Source of the DNA: Marthasterias glacialis
Lineage: Eukaryota > Echinodermata > Asteroidea > Forcipulatida > Asteriidae
DNA length: 64,000 bases
Reading direction: 5' to 3'
Assembly (NCBI GenBank): GCA_911728455.2
Contig: OU452240.1
Span: forward strand, 8,575,352-8,639,351
Both the position numbers and the translations under genes were made by a program. Positions 9,290 to 22,689 of the stretch are shown piece after piece (the stretch's first letter is position 1; each line of letters begins with the position of its first letter). The notes beneath the pieces are model-generated. The model did not search any database. It was given only the letters and a program-made list of their open reading frames with translations, and was not told where the DNA came from.

Positions 9290-11891
9290 CTCAGAATGCT
9301 CTGAGAGCGATTTGGTCCTAACAAACTCGGGTGTTCTGAACCTTACTGGTTCAATCCCGGCAACATTGGTGGTGAAAAAATTAAAACTGCTCTGATCGAT
9401 CTGAGATTGTTTTTGTAACAACAAATACGGACATTCTGAAGCTAAAAGTTCAACCTCGGTTATATTTAAGGTGAACAATTTTCAAACTTCTCAGAATGCT
9501 CTGAGAACGATTTGGTCCTAACAAACTCGGGTGTTCTGATGCTACTGGTTCAATTCTCGGCGACTTTGCAGGTGAAACAATTAAGACTACCTGAGTTCGG
9601 GTCTGAGATTGATTTTGTACCAACAAACTACGGCATTCTGAGGCTATAAGTTCAACCTCGGCTTCATTTGAAATGGACATTTTCTCAAACTCCTCAGAAT
9701 GCTCTGAGAACGATTTTGTACTAACAAACTCGGGTGTTCCGAACCTACCGATTTAATCTCGGCGGCTTTGCAGGTGAAAAAAAAAATTAAAACTGCTCTG
9801 ATCGGTCTGAGATTAATTTTGTACCAACAACCATGGACATTCTGAAGCTAAAAGTTCAACCTCGGTTATATTTGAGATGGACAATTTTCAAACTTCTCAG
9901 AATGCTCTGAGAGCGATTTGGTCCTAACAAACTCAGGGTGTTCTGATGCTACTGGTTCAATTCTCGGCGACTTTGCAGGTGAAACAATTAAAACTACCTG
10001 AGATCAGTCTGAGATTGATTTTGTACCAACAAACAAGGGCATTCTGAAGCTATAAGTTCAACCTCGGCTTCATTTGAAATGGACATTTTTTCAAACTCCT
10101 CAGAATGCTCTGAGAGCGATTTGGTCCTAACAAACTCGGGTGTTCTGAACCTTACTGGTTCAATCCCGGCAACATTGGTGGTGAAAAAATTAAAACTGCT
10201 CTGATCGATCTGAGATTGTTTTTGTAACAACAAACACGGACATTCTGAAGCTAAAAGTTCAACCTCGGTTATATTTCAGGTGAACAATTTTCAAACTTCT
10301 CAGAATGCTCTGAGAACGATTTGGTCCTAACAAACTCGGGTGTTCTGATGCTACTGGTTCAATTCTCGGCGACTTTGCAGGTGAAACAATTAAGACTACC
10401 TGAGTTCGGGTCTGAGATTGATTTTGTACCAACAAACTACGGCATTCTGAAGCTATAAGTTCAACCTCGGCTTCATTTGAAATGGACATTTTCTCAAACT
10501 CCTCAGAATGCTCTGACAACGATTTTGTACTAACAAACTCGGGTGTTCCGAACCTACCGATTTAATCTCGGCGGCTTTGCAGGTGAAAAACAAAAATTAA
10601 AACTGCTCTGATCGATCTCAGATTGCTTTTGTAACAACAAACAATGGACATTCTGAAGCTAAAAGTTCAACCTCGGTTATATTTGAGATAAACAATTTTC
10701 AAACTACTCAGAATGGCTCTGAGAGCGATTTTGTACTAACAAACTCGGGTGTTCCGAACCTAACGATTTAATCTCGGCGACTTTGCAGGTGAAAAAAATT
10801 AAAACTGCTCTGATCGATCTCAGATTGTTTCAGTAACAACAAACAATGGACATTCTGAAGCTAAAAGTTCAACCTCGGTTATATTTGAGATGAACAATTT
10901 TCAAACTACTCAGAATTTTGTGAGAGTGCTTTTGTACCAACAAACAAAAGCATTCTGAAGCTAAAAGTTCAACCTCGGTTATATTTGAGGTGAACAATTT
11001 TCAAACTTCTCAGAATGCTCTGAGAGCGATTTGGTCCTAACAAACTCAGGGTGTTCTGATGCTACTGGTTCAATTCTCGGCGACTTTGCAGGTGAAAATA
11101 TTAAAACTACCTGATATCGGTCTGAGATTGATTTTGTACCAACAAAAAAGGGCATTCTGAAGCTAAAAGTTCAGCCTCAGCTTCATTTGAAATGGACAAT
11201 TTTCTCAAACTACTCAGAATGCTCTGAGAACGATTTTGTACTAACAAACTCGGGTGTTCTGAAGCTACAGTTTCAATCTCGGCAACATTGGTGGTGAAAA
11301 AATTGTTTTAGTAACAACAAACAATGGACATTCTGAAGCTACAAGTTCAAACTCGATTATATTTTAGGTGAACAATTTTCAAACTTCTCAGAATGCTCTG
11401 ACAGCGATTTGGTCCTAACAAACTGAGGGTATTCTGATGCTACTGGTTCAATTCTCGGCGACTTTGGAGGTGAAACAATTAAAACTACTGAGATCGGTCT
11501 GAGATTGATTTTGTACCAATAAACAAGGGTGTTCTGAAGCTACAAGTTCAGCCTCAGCTTCATTTGAAATGGACAATTTTCTCAAACTACTCAGAATGCT
11601 CTGACAACGATTTTGTACCAACAAACAAGGGCATTCTGAAGCTATAAGTTCAACCTCGGCTTCATTTGAAATGGACATTTTTCTCAAACTCCTCAGAATG
11701 CTCTGAGAACGATTTTGTACTACCAAACTCGGGTGTTCTGATGCTACAGTTTCAATCTCGGCAACATTGGTGGTGAAAAAAATTAAAATTGCTCCGATCG
11801 ATTTGAGATTGCTTTTGTAACAACAATCTACGGCATTCCGAAGCTAATAGTTCAACCTCGGTTACATTTGATATAATCAATTTTCAAACTT
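9290..11891. repeat. Higher-order unit of 2,602 bp, copy 1
   Basis: The sequence repeats at +2602 with near identity, including private details such as the ACCTGAGTTCGGGTCTGAG monomer and a short monomer that lacks the A core near 11300. It also contains an internal repeat at an offset of about 809 bp (for example 9450 and 10259). Confidence 0.9.
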
Positions 11892-14493
11892 CTCAGAATG
11901 CTCTGAGAGCGATTTGGTCCTAACAAACTCGGGTGTTCTGAACCTTACTGGTTCAATCCCGGCAACATTGGTGGTGAAAAAATTAAAACTGCTCTGATCG
12001 ATCTGAGATTGTTTTTGTAACAACAAATACGGACATTCTGAAGCTAAAAGTTCAACCTCGGTTATATTTAAGGTGAACAATTTTCAAACTTCTCAGAATG
12101 CTCTGAGAACGATTTGGTCCTAACAAACTCGGGTGTTCTGATGCTACTGGTTCAATTCTCGGCGACTTTGCAGGTGAAACAATTAAGACTACCTGAGTTC
12201 GGGTCTGAGATTGATTTTGTACCAACAAACTACGGCATTCTGAGGCTATAAGTTCAACCTCGGCTTCATTTGAAATGGACATTTTCTCAAACTCCTCAGA
12301 ATGCTCTGAGAACGATTTTGTACTAACAAACTCGGGTGTTCCGAACCTACCGATTTAATCTCGGCGGCTTTGCAGGTGAAAAAAAAAATTAAAACTGCTC
12401 TGATCGGTCTGAGATTAATTTTGTACCAACAACCATGGACATTCTGAAGCTAAAAGTTCAACCTCGGTTATATTTGAGATGGACAATTTTCAAACTTCTC
12501 AGAATGCTCTGAGAGCGATTTGGTCCTAACAAACTCAGGGTGTTCTGATGCTACTGGTTCAATTCTCGGCGACTTTGCAGGTGAAACAATTAAAACTACC
12601 TGAGATCAGTCTGAGATTGATTTTGTACCAACAAACAAGGGCATTCTGAAGCTATAAGTTCAACCTCGGCTTCATTTGAAATGGACATTTTTTCAAACTC
12701 CTCAGAATGCTCTGAGAGCGATTTGGTCCTAACAAACTCGGGTGTTCTGAACCTTACTGGTTCAATCCCGGCAACATTGGTGGTGAAAAAATTAAAACTG
12801 CTCTGATCGATCTGAGATTGTTTTTGTAACAACAAACACGGACATTCTGAAGCTAAAAGTTCAACCTCGGTTATATTTCAGGTGAACAATTTTCAAACTT
12901 CTCAGAATGCTCTGAGAACGATTTGGTCCTAACAAACTCGGGTGTTCTGATGCTACTGGTTCAATTCTCGGCGACTTTGCAGGTGAAACAATTAAGACTA
13001 CCTGAGTTCGGGTCTGAGATTGATTTTGTACCAACAAACTACGGCATTCTGAAGCTATAAGTTCAACCTCGGCTTCATTTGAAATGGACATTTTCTCAAA
13101 CTCCTCAGAATGCTCTGACAACGATTTTGTACTAACAAACTCGGGTGTTCCGAACCTACCGATTTAATCTCGGCGGCTTTGCAGGTGAAAAACAAAAATT
13201 AAAACTGCTCTGATCGATCTCAGATTGCTTTTGTAACAACAAACAATGGACATTCTGAAGCTAAAAGTTCAACCTCGGTTATATTTGAGATAAACAATTT
13301 TCAAACTACTCAGAATGGCTCTGAGAGCGATTTTGTACTAACAAACTCGGGTGTTCCGAACCTAACGATTTAATCTCGGCGACTTTGCAGGTGAAAAAAA
13401 TTAAAACTGCTCTGATCGATCTCAGATTGTTTCAGTAACAACAAACAATGGACATTCTGAAGCTAAAAGTTCAACCTCGGTTATATTTGAGATGAACAAT
13501 TTTCAAACTACTCAGAATTTTGTGAGAGTGCTTTTGTACCAACAAACAAAAGCATTCTGAAGCTAAAAGTTCAACCTCGGTTATATTTGAGGTGAACAAT
13601 TTTCAAACTTCTCAGAATGCTCTGAGAGCGATTTGGTCCTAACAAACTCAGGGTGTTCTGATGCTACTGGTTCAATTCTCGGCGACTTTGCAGGTGAAAA
13701 TATTAAAACTACCTGATATCGGTCTGAGATTGATTTTGTACCAACAAAAAAGGGCATTCTGAAGCTAAAAGTTCAGCCTCAGCTTCATTTGAAATGGACA
13801 ATTTTCTCAAACTACTCAGAATGCTCTGAGAACGATTTTGTACTAACAAACTCGGGTGTTCTGAAGCTACAGTTTCAATCTCGGCAACATTGGTGGTGAA
13901 AAAATTGTTTTAGTAACAACAAACAATGGACATTCTGAAGCTACAAGTTCAAACTCGATTATATTTTAGGTGAACAATTTTCAAACTTCTCAGAATGCTC
14001 TGACAGCGATTTGGTCCTAACAAACTGAGGGTATTCTGATGCTACTGGTTCAATTCTCGGCGACTTTGGAGGTGAAACAATTAAAACTACTGAGATCGGT
14101 CTGAGATTGATTTTGTACCAATAAACAAGGGTGTTCTGAAGCTACAAGTTCAGCCTCAGCTTCATTTGAAATGGACAATTTTCTCAAACTACTCAGAATG
14201 CTCTGACAACGATTTTGTACCAACAAACAAGGGCATTCTGAAGCTATAAGTTCAACCTCGGCTTCATTTGAAATGGACATTTTTCTCAAACTCCTCAGAA
14301 TGCTCTGAGAACGATTTTGTACTACCAAACTCGGGTGTTCTGATGCTACAGTTTCAATCTCGGCAACATTGGTGGTGAAAAAAATTAAAATTGCTCCGAT
14401 CGATTTGAGATTGCTTTTGTAACAACAATCTACGGCATTCCGAAGCTAATAGTTCAACCTCGGTTACATTTGATATAATCAATTTTCAAACTT
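11892..14493. repeat. Higher-order unit of 2,602 bp, copy 2
   Basis: Tandem partner of 9290-11891. Identity runs to about 14530, where copy 2 reads CTCAGGGTTCTCTGATG and leaves the register. The junction lies inside a B core (CTCAGAATGC), the best-conserved part of the monomer. Confidence 0.9.
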
Positions 14494-16424
14494 CTCAGAA
14501 TGCTCTGAGAGCGATTTGGTCCTAACAAACTCAGGGTTCTCTGATGCTACTGGTTCAATTCTCGGCGACTTTGGAGGTGAAAAAAATCAAAACTACCGAG
14601 ATCGGTCTGAGATTGATTTTGTACCAACAAACAAGGACAATCTGACGTTATAACTTCAAACTCGGCTTCATTTGAAATGGACAAATTTCAAACTACTCAC
14701 AATGCTCTCAGAGCGATTTTGTACTAACAAACTCGGGTGTTCTGATGCTACACTTTCAATCTCGGCAACATTGGAAGTGAAAAAATTAAAACTGCTCTGA
14801 TCGATCTGAGATTGATTTTGTACCAACAAACGAGGTTCTGAAGCTACAAGTTCAAAACTCGGTTATATTTGAGATGGATAATTTTCAAACTTCTCAGAAT
14901 GCTCTGAGAGCGATTTGGTCCTAACAAACTTGGGTGTTCTGATGCTACGGGTTCAATTCTCGGCTACATTGGAGGTGAAAATAATCAAAACTACTCAGAT
15001 CGGTCTGAGATTGATTTTGTACCAACAAACAAAAGCATTCTGAAGCTAAAAGTTCAGCCTCAGCTTCACTTGGAATGGACAATTTTCTCAAACTACTCAG
15101 AATGCTCTGACAAACTCGGGTGTTCTGATGCTACAGTTTCAATCTCGGCAACATTGGTGGTGAAAAAAATTAAAATTGCTCTGATCGATCTGAGATCAGA
15201 TGTTTTTGTAACAACAAACTTGGACATTCTGAAGCTAAAAGTTCAACCTCGGTTATATTTGAGATGGACAATTTTCAAACTTCTCAGAATGCTCTGAGAG
15301 CGATTTGGTCCTAACAAACTCGGGTGTTCTGATGCTACGGGTTCAATTCTCGGCGACATTGGAGGTGAAAATAATCAAAACTACTCAGATCGGTCTGAGA
15401 TTGATTTTGTAACAACAAACAAGGGCAATCTGACGTTATAACTTCAAACTCGGCTTCATTTGAAATGGACAAATTTTAAACTCCTCAGAATACTGTGAGA
15501 GTGATTTTGAACAAACAAACAAGGGCATTCTGAAGCAACAAAGTTCAACCTCAGCTTCATTTGAAACAGACAATTTTCTCAAATTCAGAACGATTTTGTA
15601 CTGACAAACTTCGGAGTTCTGAAAAAATTTAAAATTGCTCCGATCGGTCTGAGATTGGTTTTGTACCAACAAAAGAGGACATTCTGAAGCTACAAGTTCA
15701 ACCTCGGTTACATTTGAGATGAACAATTTTCGAACTACTCAAAATTTTGTGAGAATGCTTTTGTACCAACAAACAAAAGCATTCTGAAGCTAAAAGTTCA
15801 ACCTCGGTTATATTTGAGGTGAACAATTTTCAAACTTCTCAGAATGCTCTGACAGCGATTTGGTCCTAACAAACTGAGGGTGTTCTGATGCTACTGGTTC
15901 AATTCTCGGCGACTTTGCAGGTGAAAAATTTAAAACTACTGAGATCGGTCTGAGATTGATTTTGTACCAACAACCAAGGGCGTTCTGAAGCTATAGGTTC
16001 AACCTCGGTTACATTTGAGATGAACAATTTTCAAACTACTCAGAATGCTCTGAGAGCGATTTGGTCCTAACAAACTCGAGTGTTCCGAACTTACTGGTTT
16101 AATCTCGGTTAACATTGGTGGTGAAAAAATAAAAACTGCTCTGATCGGTCTCAGATTGATTTTGTAACAACAAAGTAGGACATTCTTAAGCTACAAGATC
16201 AACCTCGGTTACATTTTGAGATGATAACTTTTCAAACTACTCACAATGCTCTGAGAACGAATTTGTACTAACAAACTCGGGTGTTCTGATGCTACATTTT
16301 CAATATCGGCAACATTGGAAGTGAAAAAATTAAAACTGCTCTGATCGGTCTGAGATTGATTTTGTACCAACAAACGAGGACATTCTGAAGCTAAAAGTTC
16401 AACCTCGGTTATATTCGAGGTGAA
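14494..16424. repeat. Mixed monomers without clear long tandem structure
   Basis: Ordinary A and B monomers with more individual differences than the flanking blocks. It includes the first copy of the damaged-monomer cassette (15436-15726). Confidence 0.7.
15436..15726. repeat. Damaged-monomer cassette, copy 1
   Basis: Recognised by CTGTGAGAGTG in place of the B core, GAACAAACAAAC, AAGCAACAAAGTTC, and a truncated monomer where CTTCGGAGTTCTGAAAAAATT joins two partial copies. The same cassette recurs at 20729, 25283, 48741 and 60893. Confidence 0.85.
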
Positions 16425-17636
16425 CAATTTTCAAACTTCTCAGAATGCTCTGAGAGCGATTTGGTCCTAACAAACTGAGGGTGTTCTGATGCTACTGGTT
16501 CAATTCTCGGCGACTTTGCAGGTGAAAAATTTAAAACTACTGAGATCGGTCTGAGATTGATTTTGTACCAACAAACAAGGGCGTTCTGAAGCTATAGGTT
16601 CAACCTCGGTTACATTTGAGATGAACAATTTTCAAACTACTCAGAATGCTCTGAGAGCGATTTGGTACTAACAAACTCGAGTGTTCTGAACTAACTGGTT
16701 CAATCTCGGTAACATTGGTGGTGAAAAAATAAAAACTGCTCTGATCGGTCTCAGATTGATTTTGTAACAACAAAGTAGGACATTCTTAAGCTACAAGTTC
16801 AACCTCGGTTACATTTTGAGATGAACACTTTTCAAACTTCTCAGAATGCTCTGAGAGCGATTTGGTCCTAACAAACTCAGTGTGTTCTGATGCTACTGGT
16901 TCAATTCTCGGCGACTTTGGAGGTGAAACAAATCAAAACTACTGAGATCGGTCTGAGATTGATTTTGTACCAACAAACAAAAGCATTCTGAAGCTAAAAG
17001 TTCAGCCTCAGCTTCATTTGAAATGGACAATTTTCTCAAACTACTCAGAATGCTCTGACAACGATTTTGTACTAACAAACTCGGGTGTTCTGATGCTACA
17101 GTTTCAATCTCGGCAACATTGGTGGTGAAAAAAATTAAAATTGCTCTGATCGATCTGAGATCAGATGTTTTAGTAACAACAAACTTGGACATTCTGAAGC
17201 TAAAAGTTCAACCTCGGTTATATTTGAGATGGACAATTTTCAAACTTCTCAGAATGCTCTGAGAGCGATTTGGTCCTAACAAACTCGGGTGTTCTGATGC
17301 TACGGGTTCAATTCTCGGCGACATTGGAGGTGAAAATAATCAAAACTACTCAGATCGGTCTGAGATTGATTTTGTAACAACAAACAAGGGCATTCTGAAG
17401 CTATAAGTTCAACCTCGGCTTCATTTGAAATGGACATTTTTCTAAAACTCCTCAGAATGCTCTGAGAACGATTTTGTACTACCAAACTCGGGTGTTCTGA
17501 TGCTACACTTTCAATCTCGGCAACATTGGAAGTGAAAAAAATTAAAACTGCTCTGATCGGTCTGAGATTGATTTTGTACCAACAAACGAGGACATTCTGA
17601 AGCTACAAGTTCAAACTCGGTTATATTTGAGATGGA
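16425..17636. repeat. Higher-order unit of 1,212 bp, copy 1
   Basis: Twelve monomers long. It repeats at +1212 with only scattered differences (for example GGTACTAAC near 16666 against GGTCCTAAC in copy 2). The start is set where similarity to copy 2 falls off in the CAATTTTCAAAC segment. Confidence 0.88.
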
Positions 17637-18848
17637 CAATTTTCAAACTTCTCAGAATGCTCTGAGAGCGATTTGGTCCTAACAAACTGAGGGTGTTCTG
17701 ATGCTACTGGTTCAATTCTCGGCGACTTTGCAGGTGAAAAATTTAAAACTACTGAGATCGGTCTGAGATTGATTTTGTACCAACAAACAAGGGCGTTCTG
17801 AAGCTATAGGTTCAACCTCGGTTACATTTGAGATGAACAATTTTCAAACTACTCAGAATGCTCTGAGAGCGATTTGGTCCTAACAAACTCGAGTGTTCTG
17901 AACTAACTGGTTCAATCTCGGTAACATTGGTGGTGAAAAAATAAAAACTGCTCTGATCGGTCTCAGATTGATTTTGTAACAACAAAGTAGGACATTCTTA
18001 AGCTACAAGTTCAACCTCGGTTACATTTTGAGATGAACACTTTTCAAACTTCTCAGAATGCTCTGAGAGCGATTTGGTCCTAACAAACTCAGTGTGTTCT
18101 GATGCTACTGGTTCAATTCTCGGCGACTTTGGAGGTGAAACAAATCAAAACTACTGAGATCGGTCTGAGATTGATTTTGTACCAACAAACAAAAGCATTC
18201 TGAAGCTAAAAGTTCAGCCTCAGCTTCATTTGAAATGGACAATTTTCTCAAACTACTCAGAATGCTCTGACAACGATTTTGTACTAACAAACTCGGGTGT
18301 TCTGATGCTACAGTTTCAATCTCGGCAACATTGGTGGTGAAAAAAATTAAAATTGCTCTGATCGATCTGAGATCAGATGTTTTAGTAACAACAAACTTGG
18401 ACATTCTGAAGCTAAAAGTTCAACCTCGGTTATATTTGAGATGGACAATTTTCAAACTTCTCAGAATGCTCTGAGAGCGATTTGGTCCTAACAAACTCGG
18501 GTGTTCTGATGCTACGGGTTCAATTCTCGGCGACATTGGAGGTGAAAATAATCAAAACTACTCAGATCGGTCTGAGATTGATTTTGTAACAACAAACAAG
18601 GGCATTCTGAAGCTATAAGTTCAACCTCGGCTTCATTTGAAATGGACATTTTTCTAAAACTCCTCAGAATGCTCTGAGAACGATTTTGTACAACCAAACT
18701 CGGGTGTTCTGATGCTACACTTTCAATCTCGGCAACATTGGAAGTGAAAAAATTAAAACTGCTCTGATCGGTCTGAGATTGATTTTGTACCAACAAACGA
18801 GGACATTCTGAAGCTACAAGTTCAAACTCGGTTATATTTGAGATGGAC
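17637..18848. repeat. Higher-order unit of 1,212 bp, copy 2
   Basis: Tandem partner of 16425-17636. It ends where AAACTTGGGTG replaces AAACTGAGGGTG just after 18895. Confidence 0.88.
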
Positions 18849-19334
18849 AATTTTCAAACTTCTCAGAATGCTCTGAGAGCGATTTGGTCCTAACAAACTT
18901 GGGTGTTCTGATGCTACGGGTTCAATTCTCGGCGACATTGGAGGTGAAAAAAATCAAAACTACTCAGATCGGTCTGAGATTGATTTTGTACCAACAAACA
19001 AAAGCATTCTGAAGCTAAAAGTTCAGCCTCAGCTTCATTTGAAATGGACAATTTTCTAAAACTACACAGAATGCTCTGACAACGATTTTGTACCAACAAA
19101 CAAGGGCATTCTGAAGCTATAAGTTCAACCTCGGCTTCATTTGAAATGGACATTTTCTCAAACTCCTCAGAATGCTCTGAGAACAATTTTGTACTACCAA
19201 ACTCGGGTGTTCTAATGCTACACTTTCAATCTCGGCAACATTGGTGGTGAAAAAATTAAAATTGCTCTGATCGATCTGAGATTGCTTTTGTAACAACAAT
19301 CTACGGCATTCCGAAGCTAATAGTTCAACCTCGG

Positions 19335-20544
19335 TTACATTTGATATAATCAATTTTCAAACTTCTCAGAATGCTCTGAGAGCGATTTCGTCCTAACAAA
19401 CTCAGGGTGTTCTGATGCTACTGGTTCAATTCTCGGCGACTTTGGAGGTGAAAAAAATCAAAACTACTGAGATCGGTCTGAGAATGATTTTGTACCAACA
19501 AACAAAAAGCATTCTGAAGCTAAAAGTTCAGCCTCAGCTTCATTTGAAATGGACAATTTTCTCAAACTACTCAGAATGCTCTGACAACGATTTTGTACTA
19601 ACAAACTCGGGTGTTCTGATGCTACAGTTTCAATCTCGGCAACATTGGTGGTGAAAAAATTAAAACTGCTCTGGTCGATCTCAGATTGTTTTAGTAACAA
19701 CAAACAATGGACATTCTGAAGCTAAAAGTTCGACCTCGGTTATATTTGAGATAAACAATTTTCAAACTACTCAGAATGGCTCTGAGAGCCATTTTGTACT
19801 AACAAACTCGGGTGTTCTGAACCTACTGGTTCAATCTCGGCAACATTTGTGGTGAAAAAATTAAAACTGCTCTGATCGGTCTGAGATTGATTTTGTAACA
19901 ACAAACAAAAGCATTCTGAAGCTATATGTTCAACCTCGGTTACATTTGATATAATCAATTTTCAAACTTCTCAGAATGCTCTGAGAGCAATTTGGTCCTA
20001 ACAAACTCAGGATGTTCTGATGCTACTGGTTCAATTCTCGGCGACTTTGGAGGTGAAAAAAATCAAAACTACTGAGATCGGTCTGAGATTGATTTTGTAC
20101 CAACAAACAAAAAGCATTCTGAAGCTAAAAGTTCAGCCTCAGCTTCATTTGAAATGGACAATTTTCTCAAACTACTCAGAATGCTCTGAGAACGATTTTG
20201 TACTAACAAACTCGGGTGTTCTGATGCTACAGTTTCAATCTCGGCAACATTGGAGGTGAAAAAATTAAAACTGCTCTGATCGATCTCAGATTGTTTTAGT
20301 AACAACAAACAATGGACATTCTGAGGCTAAAAGTTCGACCTCGGTTATATTTGAGATGGAAAATTTTCAAACTACTCAGAATGGCTCTGAGAGCCATTTT
20401 GTACTAACAAACTCGGGTGTTCTGAACCTACTGGTTCAATCTCGGCAACATTGGTGGTGAAAAAAATTAAGATTGCTCTGATCGGTCTGAGATTGATTTT
20501 GTAACAACAAACTTGGACATTCTGAAGCTAAAAGTTCAACCTCG
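19335..20544. repeat. Tandem pair of a 605-bp, six-monomer unit
   Basis: Sequence from about 19335 recurs at +605 with a few substitutions. Related 605-bp pairs occur near 26030-27240 and in its 23,458-bp offset copy. Boundaries are good to a few tens of bases. Confidence 0.8.
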
Positions 20545-20728
20545 GTTATATTTGAGATGGAAAATTTTCAAACTTCTCAGAATGCTCTGAGAGCGATTTG
20601 GTCCTAACAAACTCGGGTGTTCTGATGCTACGGGTTCAATTCTCGGCGACATTGGAGATGAAAATAATCAAAACTACTCAGATCGGTCTGAGATTGATTT
20701 TGTACCAACAAACCAGGGCAATCTGACG

Positions 20729-21019
20729 TTATAACTTCAAACTCGGCTTCATTTGAAATGGACAAATTTCAAACTCCTCAGAATACTGTGAGAGTGATTT
20801 TGAACAAACAAAAAAGGGCATTCTGAAGCAACAAAGTTCAGCCTCAGCTTCCTTTGAAACGGACAATTTTCTCAAATTAAGAACGATTTTGTACTGACAA
20901 ACTTCGGAGTTCTGAAAAAATTTAAAATTGCTCCGATCGGTCTGAGATTGGTTTTGTACCAACAAAAGAGGACATTCTGAAGCTACAAGTTCAAACTCGG
21001 TTACATTTGAGATGGACAA
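20729..21019. repeat. Damaged-monomer cassette, copy 2
   Basis: Same landmarks as at 15436: a decayed B core (ATACTGTGAGAG), AAGCAACAAAGTTC and a truncated monomer. It is followed by CTACTCAGGATCGGTCTGAAATTGAC, also seen after the later copies. Confidence 0.85.
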
Positions 21020-22689
21020 TTTTCAAACTCGGGTGTTCTGAACCTACTGGTTCAATCTCGGCGACTTTGAAGGTGAAAACAATAAAAACTACTCAGGATC
21101 GGTCTGAAATTGACTTTGTACCAACAAACAAGGGCAATTTGAAGCTACAAGTTCAACCTCGGTTACATTTGAGATGAACAATTTTCGAACAACTCAAAAT
21201 TTTGTGAGAATGCTTTTGTACCAACAAACAAAAGCATTCTGAAGCTAAAAGTTCAACCTCGGTTATATTTGAGGTGAACAATTTTCAAACTTCTCAGAAT
21301 GCTCTGACAGCGATTTGGTCCTAACAAACTGAGGGTGTTCTGATGCTACTGGTTCAATTCTCGGCGACTTTGGAGGTGAAACAATTAAAACTACCTGAGA
21401 TCGGTCTGAGATTGATTTTGTACCAACAAACAAGGGCATTCTGAAGCTATAAGTTCAACCTCGGCTTCATTTGAAATGGACATTTTTCTAAAACTCCTCA
21501 GAATGCTCTGAGAACGATTTTGTACTACCAAACTCGGGTGTTGTGATGCTACACTTTCAATCTCGGCAACATTGGAAGTGAAAAAATTAAAACTGCTCTG
21601 ATCGGTCAGAGATTGATTTTGTACCAACAAACAAAAGCATTCTAAAAACTATATGTTCATTCTCGGTTACATTTGATATAATCAATTTTCAAACTTCTCA
21701 GAATGCTCTGAGAGCGATTTGGTCCTAACAAACTCAGGTTGTTCTGATGCTACTGGTTCAATTTTCGGCGACTTTGGAGGTGAAAAAAATCAAAACTACT
21801 GAGATCGGTCTGAGATTGATTTTGTACCAACAAACAAAAAGCATTCTGAAGCTAAAAGTTCAGCCTCAGCTTCATTTGAAATGGACAATTTTCTCAAACT
21901 ACTCAGAATGCTCTGACAACGATTTTGTACTAACAAACTCGGGTGTTCTGATGCTACAGTTTCAATCTCGGCAACATTGGTGGTGAAAAAAATTAAAACT
22001 GCTCTGATCGATCTCAGATTGTTTTAGTAACAACAAACAATGGACATTCTGAAGCTAAAAGTTCGACGTCGGTTATATTTGAGATAAACAATTTTCAAAC
22101 TACTCAGAATGGCTCTGAGAGCCATTTTGTACTAACAAACTCGGGTGTTCTGAACCTACTGGTTCAATCCCGGCAACATTGGAGGTGAAAAAATTAAAAC
22201 TGCTCTGATCGGTCTGAGATTGATTTTGTAACAACAAACAAAAGCATTCTGAAACTATATGTTCATTCTCGGTTACATTTGATATAATCAATTTTCAAAC
22301 TTCTCAGAATGCTCTGAGAGCGATTTGGTCCTAACAAACTCAGGTTGTTCTGATGCTACTGGTTCAATTTTCGGCGACTTTGGAGGTGAAAAAAATCAAA
22401 ACTACTGAGATCGGTCTGAGATTGATTTTGTACCAACAAACAAGGGCATTCTAAAGCTATAAGTTCAACCTGGGCTTCATTTGAAATGGACATTTTTCTA
22501 AAACTCCTCAGAATGCTCTGAGAACGATTTTGTACTACCAAACTCGGGTGTTCTGATGCAACACTTTCAATCTCGGCAACATTGGAAGTGAAAAAATTAA
22601 AACTGCTCTGATCGATCTGAGATTGATTTTGTACCAACAAACGAGGACATTCTGAAGCTACAAGTTCAAACTCGGTTATATTTGAGATG

